Positions 1-8,189 are shown, numbered from the stretch's first letter. The stretch: 12,895 nucleotides of DNA from Amoebophrya sp. AT5.2 (GCA_005223375.1 RXOD01005686.1:1-12895), one strand, 5' to 3'. Numbers and translations: made by a program. Notes: generated from the sequence alone by a model not told the origin.

Positions 1-348
1 AGATGCGATAGAAGATGCATTTTCTCAACCTCTAACACCAAGCACCGAAAAGAAACCCCAACCACCGCAAAGGACGGTCGCCCGTTTATCCAATCCCGAG
101 CCGAGGCGCCACCACAATGAAAGAGGGGGGCGACGAGGAAAGCCGACAAGGCTTATCGACCGCTCACGGCCGCCTGCTGTGATCCTGATCATCGCCTTCA
201 CCTAGACCGACGTCGATCTATGACCCGACAAGCCTATCCTGTTCCTGCGTCTGACCACCACGGGCAGCCGCAGCAAGAGAGACTGCATCTTCAATCTTTG
301 TGTTAACCAAAAAGATTGATTCTCTATGTCTATCTTCTTACGGAACTT
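1..348. other. No gene recognised; one small inverted repeat
   Basis: No reading frame of convincing length or composition is seen on either strand. A plus-strand ATG at 118 opens only 21 codons. An inverted repeat at 291-299/311-319 (TCAATCTTT and AAAGATTGA, 11-nt loop) is the only structure noticed. The stretch may be the 3' flank or an intron of the minus-strand gene that starts near 682. Confidence 0.5.
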
Positions 349-682
349 TCATATGACCGCGTACTTGAGACACAAATCGTAGAAGTTGTAGAGTTGGCTC
401 ATTTTTTCCCTCGGCATCATGTTCATGGTCCTCATCACCGTCGTGCTATAGCACTAAGTATCCGCGTCTCCGAGCCTAGTCATCCGGCGGTGTAGGTGTA
501 CTTGGGGACGAGGACGTGCTGGCTCGGGATTCTCTCGATTCTCCACCAGCGGCGGGCGATATCCGAAGCAGCAGATCACGGCAGGCACGGACGCCGTACT
601 CGGAGTCCCAGTACTGGCTTACAAGCTCGCGCCGTTGCTCCTCGGACAACACCCGGATTACTCCCTCGAGCTCGTCCGCCAT
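349..682 (-). CDS. Small two-exon gene of unknown function (tentative)
   Basis: I do not recognise this protein. An ATG at 680-682 in a good context (GCCATGGCG) opens 68 codons to a TAG at 476-478. The product begins MADELEGVIRVLSEEQRREL, looks helical and charged, and ends in a Ser/Thr/Pro-rich tail. Downstream on the same strand, after a TAG acceptor at 446-448, a short stretch (about 349-445) is very rich in G/C at third positions and reads with KMSQLYNFYDLCLKYAV near its end. It needs two bases carried over from an upstream exon. GT sites near 505-515 could supply these, but they are weak donors. The simple alternative is that the 68-codon ORF is the whole gene. Codon choice favours the minus strand over the overlapping plus-strand frames. 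Confidence 0.45.
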
Positions 683-892
683 GGCTTCGATCTGGAATTT
701 TTATTTATTGAGCGCGCTTGCGCTGATGTGTGTGTTCTGGTAGGGGGGGACACGACTCGTACTAATCGTCATAGTTAGAGTATGGCTAAGAAGTATGTAC
801 GGTTACGGAGTTGTACATCTACATACAACTACTACCTAAAATGAAGAAGTAGGTGGTACTTTCTATACCTTACAACTATACCTAATCCTAAA

Positions 893-1996
893 CTACGGTA
901 ATAAGACTAGTATACCCAGTATACCGTATGTACTTATACGTTTTTCACGAATACCGCAAGCTACTGCCGCGAGAAGATGCTGATGCTCCTCCTCCTGTAC
1001 TTCTACTGCCATATCACACTTTTCTTTTTTTTTTAAGATTTCTTTGCCCAGAAGTAGGAGAGCGAAGCAGTTCACCGACAACTTACCTCATTGTTTGGAA
1101 AGTGCATTTCCAGTAGGTGTATTTCTTTGGCGTGGAGAGTCAAAATGCGTCGCAGTCGCGCTTCGTTGGCCGCAGTGATTTCAGCTTCGCCGCTGCATTG
1201 GCCACGAACATCGTCGGGTGGTACCCCATACTCCTGGATCAGTAGGTCGGCTTTTTCCGCCGAGTTCTCAAGCTTTTCGTCTCCCTCTCCTTCCTCCCCA
1301 TCCTGCGACTCGCGCAGCTTCTTCAGTCGGCGCTTCCGCAGCTTTCGCCACAACTTGCTGGTTTCAAGAAGTATGGCGAGACCAGATGGTAACTAAGTTG
1401 TAAGTGAAATGTTGGGGGGGCTGTTCGGGGTTCCCTTTGGTGGTCCTGGAAAGACGGCAGCAGTTGAAGGAAGGCCGCCTTTTCGCGGTCGAAGGGCTTG
1501 GCATTGGCTTTGGCACACTTGCACCCTATAGCCGACATAACCAATCGCCACCTCCCTAGGCGCCCTCTTTGCCCTGCTTCCGAGCGGCCCTATCGCCAAT
1601 GTAGTCAGCAGTTTTCCGCCAAAGCCTGCTCCGAGTCAATCTGTTTCCTACCCCCACAATGGGGCATCTCTGAAACTCGCGCCGGGCGGTTTAGAGCGCC
1701 TTAACGCACTCGCCATCGCTGAGGGAAATTAATCGCCACCAAAGGGGACACGTCCCGAAGTACTCACCATTTGCCCACTAACCACCTGGTCCGGTCATAA
1801 GAAGCGAGTCCGCACTCTGCGCATTCGCACGGCCGTTGCCACCGTTCGCGGCGTTCTGATAGCTCGTGCTGAGGAAAGCCGCGAAATCGTACACGAAATT
1901 GGTCCCAAGCAAGAATCCCAGCACGTTGCCAACCAGCACGATGGCCACACACGATACCAGAAAGCCGACCGGAGACACAACGGTAAAGGCCCACAT
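893..1996 (-). CDS. Membrane-anchored charged protein, four-exon model, unknown family
   Basis: The family is not recognised. Four pieces join with matching phases into 244 codons: 1786-1996, 1383-1525, 1087-1341 and 893-1018. Exon 1 starts at ATG 1996 and encodes a clear transmembrane segment (core FLVSCVAIVLVGNVLGFLLG), followed by an Asn/Gly/Ala-rich stretch. Exon 2 encodes a Cys/Lys start and an amphipathic part (FDREKAAFLQLLPSFQ). Exon 3 is basic then acidic (LRKRRLKKLRESQDGEEGEG) and mostly helical. Exon 4 ends at TAG 893-895. The donor after exon 3 is near-perfect (GAG/GTAAGT), and the exon 3/4 intron is 68 nt with a purine-rich 3' end. The exon 2/3 junction is the weakest: a 41-nt intron (1342-1382) keeps phase, but a 36-nt intron (1358-1393) fits another frame. 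The exon could extend upstream in frame past ATG 1996. Likely a single-pass membrane protein with a charged soluble tail. Confidence 0.5.
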
Positions 1997-2178
1997 TTCT
2001 ATCGATGTGATCTGCTTCTGATTTTTCAAGTTCACTTTCACGTGCGCGTGCGCCCTACGAACAGGTATAGTATAACTACAACTTCGGCCAAAAAAATCAA
2101 CAATCTAAGGGTAGGGATCGATTGAATCGGGTTCTTGGTTCCGGTGTTAATACGCGCTCCTTGTTCGGTAGTTGGCTG
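1997..2178. promoter_or_regulatory. Divergent intergenic region, possible bidirectional promoter
   Basis: About 180 bp separate the ATG of the minus-strand membrane-protein gene (1996) from the ATG of the plus-strand secreted-protein gene (2179). The stretch is AT-rich in the middle (TATAGTATAACTACAAC near 2067-2083) and contains a CACGTGCGCGTGCG element at 2039-2052. If both start codons are right, both promoters must lie here or overlap. No conserved promoter motif can be assigned for an unidentified protist. Confidence 0.3.
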
Positions 2179-2709
2179 ATGTCGAAGGTTTGGTTTCTCA
2201 CTGATGTGATCTTTTTCTTGCTCTTGACGTAAGTAGCTGTCTACGTCAACTTTGTCAGCAGAACAAGAATTTGCTTTTCTCTTGCACCCAGGCGATCTAG
2301 ATACAGTATCTATAAATTTCAGTGCGATCTGAGAAGAAGAAGTGCGAAAGTGGAATGCTTACCCCAGCCCGGTTGTCTCAGCGAGCGGACGCAGCAGGCT
2401 TTTCACGAAAATCTATGAATGAGAATGTACAGCTGTACTACTAGGCGAAACGATATTGACCCGTGGTGTTGGCCCATTGACCTTTCCGATTGCGTTTGCG
2501 AGCTCGAAAAGGAGCTCTTCAATGAAGATAAATTGCACGATTATGTATTCTCGAAACAGGAGAATGCAGGGGATGAAGATAATGACAAGTACGTAGTTGA
2601 ACTGTTCTCCTTTCTGGATACATCACACCACGACGAGGAACAAAGCAAGACTACGAACAGTTTGTGTGCTGGGGCAGTTCTTTTTCAAAACGAGTCTCCT
2701 TTAGTTTGA
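2179..2709 (+). CDS. Predicted secreted acidic protein, two exons
   Basis: Unknown family. Exon 1 (2179-2228) starts with ATG and encodes MSKVWFLTDVIFFLLL, a signal-peptide-like hydrophobic start, ending at a consensus donor GTAAGT (2229-2234). Exon 2 runs to TGA 2707-2709 in a frame preceded by an in-frame TGA (2416-2418). Two acceptors, giving exon starts at 2433 or 2445, both keep the phase and exclude that stop, for products of 108 or 104 residues. The mature part is strongly acidic (for example ENAGDEDNDKYVVEL) and has several Cys residues in its first third (Trp-Cys-Trp, Cys-Val-Cys), suggesting a disulfide-bearing secreted protein. This is the only plus-strand gene I support. A simpler reading is a single-exon 96-codon ORF starting at ATG 2419. 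Confidence 0.45.
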
Positions 2710-2987
2710 TTTTCAATTCTCATTCAAAAGTCCGGAACACGACCACATCGTGGAAATCGGAAACCCATTAGCAGCACCACGAGTGCCGAGGTGGTGTTTT
2801 TGCAGCTTCAGCTGCACGGATAAAGATGAGCAGCAGCAGCACCTGGCGTGTCTCTGCTATAAAGAGCAGGAAGACAACAACATCCACAGCTACTTCGTCA
2901 TGAAATCGGCCACTACCCGGTATTGCAGCTGCTTTCTTGGCTTGGCTATGTTGGCTTCCTTTCTGACAACCAAACTACCTACAGTAG

Positions 2988-3736
2988 CTACGCGAATCGC
3001 TGGAGTGCGTCGTTATAGGCGGCGAGTCTATCCGGGTTGCGTTTTGGAATCTCGTCGTAGATAAGGTCTGGGGTCCTCGGGTCGCCACCTGCGTACCAGT
3101 GGCGGCCCGCTTCCAGGAGATAGTTGGTCGTGTCTGTACCGTACGTGTTTCGCGGTTGCACGCTGTTCCAGACGACTTGCTGGTTGCTCGCGTTCACGGG
3201 ACCCCCAAATGGGTGGCTTGCGTCGGCGATCAGCCCGCCGGCGTAGGGACCACCCCCCCGATTCTGGTTCCATGGATGATTGATGGCGAAGGTGGGGTCG
3301 AAGGGCCGATAATTATCGTTCCACGTCCCCGTCTGGTCGAGCTCGGGGAGAAGGTTCTTGCTTTCTTTTTTTGCGAAAAGTAGGAAAACGGTTGGTCGCG
3401 ACGCCGGGAAAGAACTTCGGCGGCGCTTCAGCATTGATGAAGCCACTCTGTAGTCGTGGTGCCCCCCGCTCGAAGGATGTGCGCCAGGGCCCGCCCCGCT
3501 GACAAAACTTTCGTCCACGGCCATGGGCTGGATATGCTTTTGGCCTTGTTGTAGGTGATCTCCGAACAGAAAATCTCTCGAAGGACGTCGAAACGGCAGC
3601 CGCTCTTGTTGTTCCGCAAAAGAACTTACCACTTCCCGGTCCAAGGCTCCTCGGGACGAAAACGAAAAGCAAACTTCAGGAAACAGGCGGGAAACGACCA
3701 TGTTATAGACTACGTCCTCGGGTTCGTTTTCAGCAC
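2988..3736 (-). CDS. Unknown protein; strong C-terminal exon, uncertain N-terminal structure
   Basis: The last part (3356 to TAG 2988-2990, 122 residues) is convincingly coding. Third positions are mostly C or G, and the product is rich in Asn, Trp, Tyr, Gly and Pro (ELDQTGTWNDNYRPFDPTF, NQNRGGGPYAGG, EAGRHWYAGGDPRTPDLIYD). The family is not recognised. Upstream, one frame stays open to an ATG at 3701 (237 aa), but the protein-like signal appears to move between frames. A spliced alternative uses exons 3630-3736, 3509-3604, 3403-3468 and 2988-3356, joined by GT-AG introns of 25, 40 and 46 nt, all phase-compatible. In that model the second exon includes FDVLREIFCSEITYNKAK and the third INAEAPPKFFPG. 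The donor at 3624-3629 (GTAAGT) is strong; the other two are weak. I cannot choose between the models by eye. Confidence 0.5.
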
Positions 3737-3902
3737 CTGTTTTTTCATCGGACGGAGGCGATCATCAACTATCCTTTTACTTAAATTAATTCGTTCTTTT
3801 TTCGGATCGAGATTGATTCCGTGGTGCAAATGCCTGAGCTTCACTCGAAGAGGTAAAGAATGACGATGCGATCGCGAATGCGGAGCTTTCCTACAGTAGT
3901 TG

Positions 3903-4037
3903 ATGCACGCTGGTTTCGCACGTCTCGAACCGAGTTCTCACGATAGCACTCAACGACAACGAGTCGCCGAAAGAGGGTCGCGCGTGATAGATACCGAACC
4001 CAACGAGTACGCCAAACGAACGATCAACAGTGGATAG
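3903..4037 (+). CDS. Candidate small ORF, 44 codons
   Basis: An ATG at 3903 opens 44 codons to TAG 4035-4037. The translation is polar and charged, with protein-like composition (RVAERGSRVIDTEPNEYAKR) and a G/C-leaning third position over its middle. No family is recognised. It may be an exon of an unseen gene, a small protein, or chance; a second plus-strand frame overlaps its first half. Confidence 0.22.
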   Translation: MHAGFARLEPSSHDSTQRQRVAERGSRVIDTEPNEYAKRTINSG

Positions 4038-4644
4038 GACGCTACTGCATCGGCTGCCGGAGCCGGTTGGTGCGCAGCTCTAATTTATCGTTTTGTTTAA
4101 ATTTGTCCCTCATAATATACAGGTGGCCCATCCATGCGATGTATAATGTAGTGGCGGTCATACGTACAGTAGTGCTGCGGAGACTCTGACTCGTCAGCGT
4201 TCCTGGCCACTTAATATGACGGATTGCGGTCGTGATGCTAAAAACACAAAGATTGTTGTACATGAAATTCCCGAACCAGCAATGCGTAGTTGTAGACGAC
4301 GAAACTGGCTGTTTTTGCGAAAGTCGTTGAAAAATATAGGAACAAGAAGCGAGCTCGAGCTGTGCTGGCTATGCCTGAGTATCATGTATTGTAAGGCAAT
4401 GCTGTTGCTGTGTTTCGTCGTTGATTCACGTCCTACCTTTGTTTGGTAGGCAGTCAAGTCCTAGTGTCTATGCAAGTACTTCTCCGAGAATCGTTAAGTC
4501 GAGTAAAACTAAAAATGTATAATCGCCCTGAGAATTTTGCGAATTCTAAAATTCATGACCCTGCTCCATCGCCGATCGCGACTCTCCATCACCATTCTTC
4601 GTCTTCCATGCAGCTGCTCCCTCAGCAATTAGTAGAATCTGTGT

Positions 4645-4700
4645 CCTCCTATGTTCGCCGTAGTAGGATTGGTGCTATGGGCCCTCCTATGTTCCCCGTA
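4645..4700. repeat. Imperfect 18-bp direct repeat
   Basis: CCTCCTATGTTCGCCGTA at 4645-4662 recurs at 4683-4700 with one mismatch (C for G), 38 bp apart. The offset is not a multiple of three, so it is unlikely to be a coding repeat. Confidence 0.5.
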
Positions 4701-4889
4701 TGGGTATGGCGGAGCCCGGCTACTAGAAACTCCTGACGACCGCATCAATTTCAATTTTTACATTCATAAACTACGAAGATTAGTTACTTATAGTTTGTTA
4801 CAATTACGAGATCCACTAGAAGGTTAGAGCCAGGGGGAAATGCGGTAGACGAGTTCTTGGGGTGGAAGCACAAACGGAAAAGCATTCTT

Positions 4890-5336
4890 TTATTGTTCGC
4901 CTACATCCTCTTTTTCAACTTCAATGAATTTTAAAATGCTTTCCGCTGCACGTTCCAGGACAGTCAACACAGTCCCCAAGACATACGCAGACAGACACAG
5001 AGGCAAACAAGGCCAAGCGGAAGCGGATTGATTGGCTCCATTGGTTCTATAGATGCATGGACGTGGACCTCCTCCCCCTTGCGATGTGGGCCTGGGCCCT
5101 AAAACTACCACTGCCAGTACCACATTGATTGCTTTGTTCACTTTCATTCTAAGTAATACCAAGTGAAAGGCAAGGGCAAGGCATCTCCCGATTTTCCCTG
5201 TGGACAGACAGATCCAAATGCGGCACTCCCAGTCCCGCCAAGTTGTCGATTGTTGTACTAACTTGTAGTCAGAGTCAGTGCCCATGCCCAGCGCTGCCCC
5301 TGCCGCTCCTAAAGGGCGGGAGCGGGACACTTTCAT
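4890..5336 (-). CDS. Hypothetical 148-residue protein with two hydrophobic segments
   Basis: ATG 5334-5336 to TAA 4890-4892, uninterrupted. The family is not recognised. The first third is basic/polar with Trp and Cys. Two hydrophobic stretches follow: a broken one around CLALAFHLVLLRMKVNKAIN continuing into VVLAVVVLG, and one around CLPLCLSAYVLGTVLTVL. Between them is a Gly/Pro-rich loop. The tail is acidic (KFIEVEKEDVGEQ). An internal ATG (MKVNKAINVVLAVVVLGP) would give a signal-anchor-like start and could be the true beginning. The frame ends about 140 bp from the last exon of the upstream macro-domain gene and points the same way, as expected in a compact genome. Codon bias is weaker than in the best exons here, so this may be only partly coding. 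Confidence 0.42.
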   Translation of the reverse strand: MKVSRSRPLGAAGAALGMGTDSDYKLVQQSTTWRDWECRIWICLSTGKIGRCLALAFHLVLLRMKVNKAINVVLAVVVLGPRPTSQGGGGPRPCIYRTNGANQSASAWPCLPLCLSAYVLGTVLTVLERAAESILKFIEVEKEDVGEQ

Positions 5337-5475
5337 TTAATAATCGACCCGAACAAGACAATTCCGTGGCACTTCCTTGAGGTCGAGGATAGAGGTGCAC
5401 CTGCTGGACCCGTGGTCCTCTTGTAGCTTTCTATAATTGACGCTGATCATTATTTTCTTGTTTCTAGTATCCGGG

Positions 5476-7340
5476 TTAATATTCTTCAGACTGGTACTGA
5501 AACCCCTGCATGTTCTCCATTTTGTTCATACCTCCTACCCGTGGTCCGCGGCCAATTAGGTCCTGTGGCGATATTCCCGCGGATGGGCCGTAGCCTACCG
5601 GTGCTCCGTACATCCCCCCTAGCCCTCCTGCTCCGACAAGTCCAGCTATAGGTGACTCCTGCTCCTGCTGTGGTGGCCCACCTGATGTTTAGTGAGACGT
5701 TGCGGTTGTCGTCACCACATCGCGTATATGCAAATGAATCTATTTCATCCTGGTACGTACGTGCTTCTTTTCTTCTTCTACTCGTCAGTAACTAAGGGTG
5801 ACTGGTGGTCGAGCAGCTCGTAGTGTTCGTGTACCGGGGTGGATCTTGCAGTTGCCTCCACCAAGACTATAGGTAGCTGGCGTGGACTGCAAAATTAAGT
5901 CGTACCTGCGTTGGCATAGCCATAGTCGTCGACGCCCTCCTGCGGTGCTGGCGGCGCCACTGCCCGACTGCAACAGTAGATCAGGCACACGCAGAGGCAG
6001 AGAAGGGTGAGCGTTATGGGGATCCCCCACATGAGGAGCTTGGTCATATTGAGTTTCTTTTTCCTCATGACGCCGCCGCCGCCCGCCGCACCATCGCCCG
6101 CCGCACCAGCGCCCGCCGCACCATCGCCCGCCGCGGCCGCATCATCGCCCGCCGTACCAGCATTGCTCGGAGGTGCAGGTGGATACTGGATGGGGTCGCT
6201 TTGTCCGCTTTTGGTTTTAAACCCCGTGTAGTCATGGTTTTCAAGCGTGCCGCTTGCTCGTTGATCGGGGTGATTGTGGCACGTTCCTGACTCGCCCTCA
6301 AAGCACTCTTTGAAGGCTTGCTTGTAGTCCACATAAAGGTCTTTGTTGTCTTCGCCTGTTCCACCCACGATGCACACACTCACCTCGATGTCTTTCAGCT
6401 TATTCCGTTCGTCGTCGTCTAAACCATGCTTCCACGCGCTCCACATCGCTTGGGCTGTGAAGCACGGCATGTACTCTTGGAATGCGCCGGCCAACGCGTC
6501 CGAGCTCTTTGCAGCCGCGTTTGTCGGCGGATAATCACTGACGGGCGCCAGCCGGAGTTTCTTGATAGACTTTCCCGTCCGTATGAACTGCGATCCATCC
6601 GATTGCCGTTGGTTTTTATTTTCCGTCGGGGGACCGGGACAGCAGCGGCCCGCTGCTGTCCCGGTCCTGGGAGCTGCTTTCTTACTAATTTTTTCATGTA
6701 AGTAACGATTACCTCCAATCGAAGATATCTACATTTTCAGTTGCCGTTGCAACCCAGCTCTGTATTCGCCCGCCCGCCGCGGCACCTCTCTGGTGCAGCA
6801 ACAGGTGGATGGTGGAGATCGCATCGATGTTAAACAGGAGCAGCTATTGCTATTCTAAGTATTGGAATTACGATCTATACACGGAAAGCCATAGATTTGG
6901 CATCTGCCGGCTCTTGTGGAGGCACTGACTACTCGTAGTTGTAAGAGTAAGCTGTACGCACTTAACGGCAACGGATCCCAGGCATACAGCTCTCTTCTGT
7001 CGCGTCCGCTAGATCCTTGAAAATGTTGGAGTACGCCCGGCGCAGTCTGGAAAACGCATGTCGGTGTCCCTCTCCCGCATCGTCTGTTTTGAGATCCGCC
7101 AGATTGGGGGCCACGACATGAATCACTTTCGTCGCAAGTGCTTTACTCTTGAAATCTGACGGGGGCAGAAAGAGCTCGCGTCCAATAGAACGGCGACTCC
7201 CGCAAGACCTACAACATTCATACTTATTTCCTCTATGTCCGTAACTATGCTGACAATTATGGCGCTTCGGTGCTAACCTAGTTTACCTTTACACAAGGAA
7301 GTCACCAGAGTGTGCATTTTCTTTATCCGTGGCGTAAGTA
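5476..7340 (-). CDS. Macro-like domain fused to a transmembrane segment and Gly/Pro-rich tail (multi-exon)
   Basis: Five exons join with consistent phases: 7293-7340, 6967-7208, 6713-6785, 5906-6537 and 5476-5681 (stop TAA 5476-5478). Introns are 84, 181, 175 and 224 nt, all GT-AG. The N-terminal part matches the macro fold (ADP-ribose binding or hydrolysis family): ALATKVIHVVAPNL corresponds to the VIHxVxP strand, LRRAYSNIF to the following helix, and MPGIRC to the PxIxxG strand/loop. Exon 5906-6537 continues with a helix and strand (AMWSAWKHGL, IEVSVCIVGG), then a Gly/Ala/Asp repeat linker, RKKK, a transmembrane segment (LLMWGIPITLTLLCLCVCL) and paired cysteines. The last exon gives a Gly/Pro/Gln tail ending YQSEEY. 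The basic residues before the helix suggest a cytosolic macro-like part with the tail across the membrane; the juxtamembrane cysteines could be lipidated. The classical NAAN motif is not found in these exons, and the 5' end is unresolved. The domain call is by motif only. Confidence 0.55.
5682..5905 (-). other. Intron of the macro-like/TM gene with an internal second donor
   Basis: The donor GCAG/GTACGA (5905) and acceptor CTAAACATCAG (5682) keep the frame exactly (GCA G|GT GGG), and CTAAAC is a plausible branch-point sequence. Inside, a TTTTGCAG acceptor-like site is followed by a short open stretch (STPATYSLGGGNCKIHPG) and another donor-like CCG/GTACAC. Including that stretch in the main frame would hit a stop, so it would be a truncating alternative exon if used. 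Confidence 0.5.
6071..6160. repeat. GC-rich 15-bp imperfect tandem repeat coding a Gly/Ala/Asp linker
   Basis: Units like GCCCGCCGCACCATC recur several times. On the minus strand they encode AAGDGAAGAGAAGDGAAGG, the flexible linker between the macro-like region and the transmembrane segment. The repeat keeps frame, consistent with in-frame expansion or contraction in a real protein. Confidence 0.75.
6631..6667. repeat. Perfect 37-bp palindrome within an intron
   Basis: Two 18-bp arms (GGACCGGGACAGCAGCGG and its exact complement) flank a single central C at 6649. It lies in the middle of the proposed 175-nt intron 6538-6712 of the macro-like/TM gene. It would form a very stable hairpin in the pre-mRNA or a cruciform in DNA. 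Confidence 0.9.
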
Positions 7341-7364
7341 CTTTACTTATTTTTTTTTTCCCAC

Positions 7365-7564
7365 TGGCAGCAGGCCTCGTCTAAGTCGCGTGACGCACAC
7401 GACGCGCGATACGTGCACGGCAAATCGTGCATGCACATAAATATCATCGGCAAATGATTCGCTCCGGCAATCGCGCATACACGACTTGAAATCGTGCATG
7501 CGCGAGTTGTGAGTCTGCAAATCCATCGCGCACGTCCGTGCGGCGAGCCGTCAAGTCGATCCAC
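7365..7564 (-). CDS. Candidate upstream exon of the macro-like gene
   Basis: The frame stays open from at least 7564 and can be joined, in phase, to the exon 7293-7340 by removing a 24-nt GT-AG segment (7341-7364) rich in A on the minus strand. Its translation includes VCAIAGANHLPM, which loosely resembles the macro-domain strand that ends in NAAN, then CTYRASCASRDLDEACC. Against this: the stretch is full of GTGCAC-type inverted repeats, the donor GTGGGA is weak, and no in-frame start codon or good acceptor was found. Confidence 0.27.
7411..7505. repeat. Cluster of GTGCAC-type palindromes, a direct repeat and a hairpin
   Basis: CGTGCACG (7412-7419) and GTGCATGCAC (7427-7436) are perfect palindromes. 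AAATCGTGCATGC occurs at 7422-7434 and again at 7490-7502. TCGCGCATACACGA (7471-7484) pairs with TCGTGCATGCGCGA (7492-7505) with one mismatch around a 7-nt loop. Confidence 0.8.
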
Positions 7565-7768
7565 GGTGCGTGTTTTCGACTCACTCTCTTCTACCTGGTC
7601 CAGGTGGCTTGTCCAAACAACTGGAAGGATGAGCCCGTCGACCCGAAGCGTAACAACTTACTTCGCTTCCGTTTGAAAAAAACGCTCCACCTGCACCTAC
7701 CGCTACCTTAGCGACCATAATATGCAGGAGTCATAATTATCTCGCTACGAGCTCACGCTCACCCCGCT

Positions 7769-8099
7769 TCATAGCATGTAGTGGTTATATGCCGATGTCG
7801 CCCTGTTATCCTCGCCTTTCTTCAGCTCACTCATCACGTTATCCGGAAAGCATTTCTTCTCTTTGAATATTCTCTGGTAGAGAAAGAAGGAGACACGGTC
7901 CCCAGCATCCGCGACTGGCCCGCACTTGTCGTTGTTGTGTACCTGCTTGTAAGTGACCGCATCGACAATGACCGTAGATTCTCTGTGATCTTCAGTGCGG
8001 TTGGCGTAGTTTCTTATGCGGTTCAGCGGCCGGCTTATAGCGTAGGTCCTCCGATCGTAATCCGACGCCTTCCGCTTCCACCACCCCGTCCGCACGGGG
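7769..8099 (-). CDS. 3' terminal exon of an unknown gene
   Basis: An open frame ends at TGA 7769-7771 and extends upstream to a stop at 8120-8122. A CAG acceptor at 8100-8102 is the likely exon start, leaving one base before the first full codon. Third positions are strongly G/C and the translation is protein-like: basic and aromatic at the start (WWKRKASDYDRRTYAISRPL), then STVIVDAVTYKQVHNNDKC, DRVSFFLYQRIFKEKKCF and PDNVMSELKKGEDN. The family is not recognised. No initiator ATG precedes it, so earlier exons should lie upstream on the minus strand, possibly in 8120-8930. A 111-codon plus-strand frame overlaps it, but has worse composition and is treated as a shadow. Confidence 0.55.
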
Positions 8100-8189
8100 C
8101 TGACGCGTGCGTGTAGTAGCTAGTAGCAAGCTCTAGTGAGTCAATTAATATGCTAAAACGCAAACAAGGCAAACGTAACAGTATACTTC

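Larger units (their letters stand above)
3737..4889. other. Gene-poor stretch with only weak reading frames
   Basis: Several frames of 70-100 codons occur on both strands (minus 4042-4263 and 4194-4457, plus 4216-4449 and 4443-4736). They overlap each other, lack the G/C third-position bias of the better genes, and show no recognisable domain. A possible tiny ORF lies at 3903-4037. An imperfect direct repeat lies at 4645/4683. A GTTTTTAG acceptor-like site on the minus strand near 4240 hints that some of this could be intronic or exonic sequence of an unresolved gene. Confidence 0.45.

Noticed and set aside
2362..2412. Possible minus-strand mini-exon (IFVKSLLRPLAETTGLG) between a TAG and GTAAGC
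   Set aside because: It is very short, lies within the proposed plus-strand intron, and has no partner exon of matching phase nearby.
2750..3064. Plus-strand frame including a signal-peptide-like MKSATTRYCSCFLGLAMLAS
   Set aside because: Its first apparent start is GTG, its 3' part is antisense to the well-supported exon 2988-3356, and its end is a run of Arg typical of a shadow frame. It could still be a tiny gene, but nothing positive supports it.
3905..3945. GGTTCGA-like T-loop on the minus strand suggesting a tRNA
   Set aside because: No complementary acceptor, D or anticodon stems could be built around it.
4194..4457. Overlapping minus-strand and plus-strand frames (also 4042-4263 and 4216-4449)
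   Set aside because: Frames overlap on both strands with no codon bias, and no domain or clear splice pair decides among them.
7209..7283. In-frame upstream extension giving a Cys/His-rich stretch (HNCQHSYGHRGNKYECC)
   Set aside because: It looked like a zinc finger. However, the DNA is AT-rich with poor codon bias and ends in a good TAG acceptor, and removing it as an 84-nt intron joins two better exons in phase.
7781..8116. Plus-strand frame of 111 codons
   Set aside because: It is the complement of a minus-strand exon with a much better codon pattern and protein-like composition.
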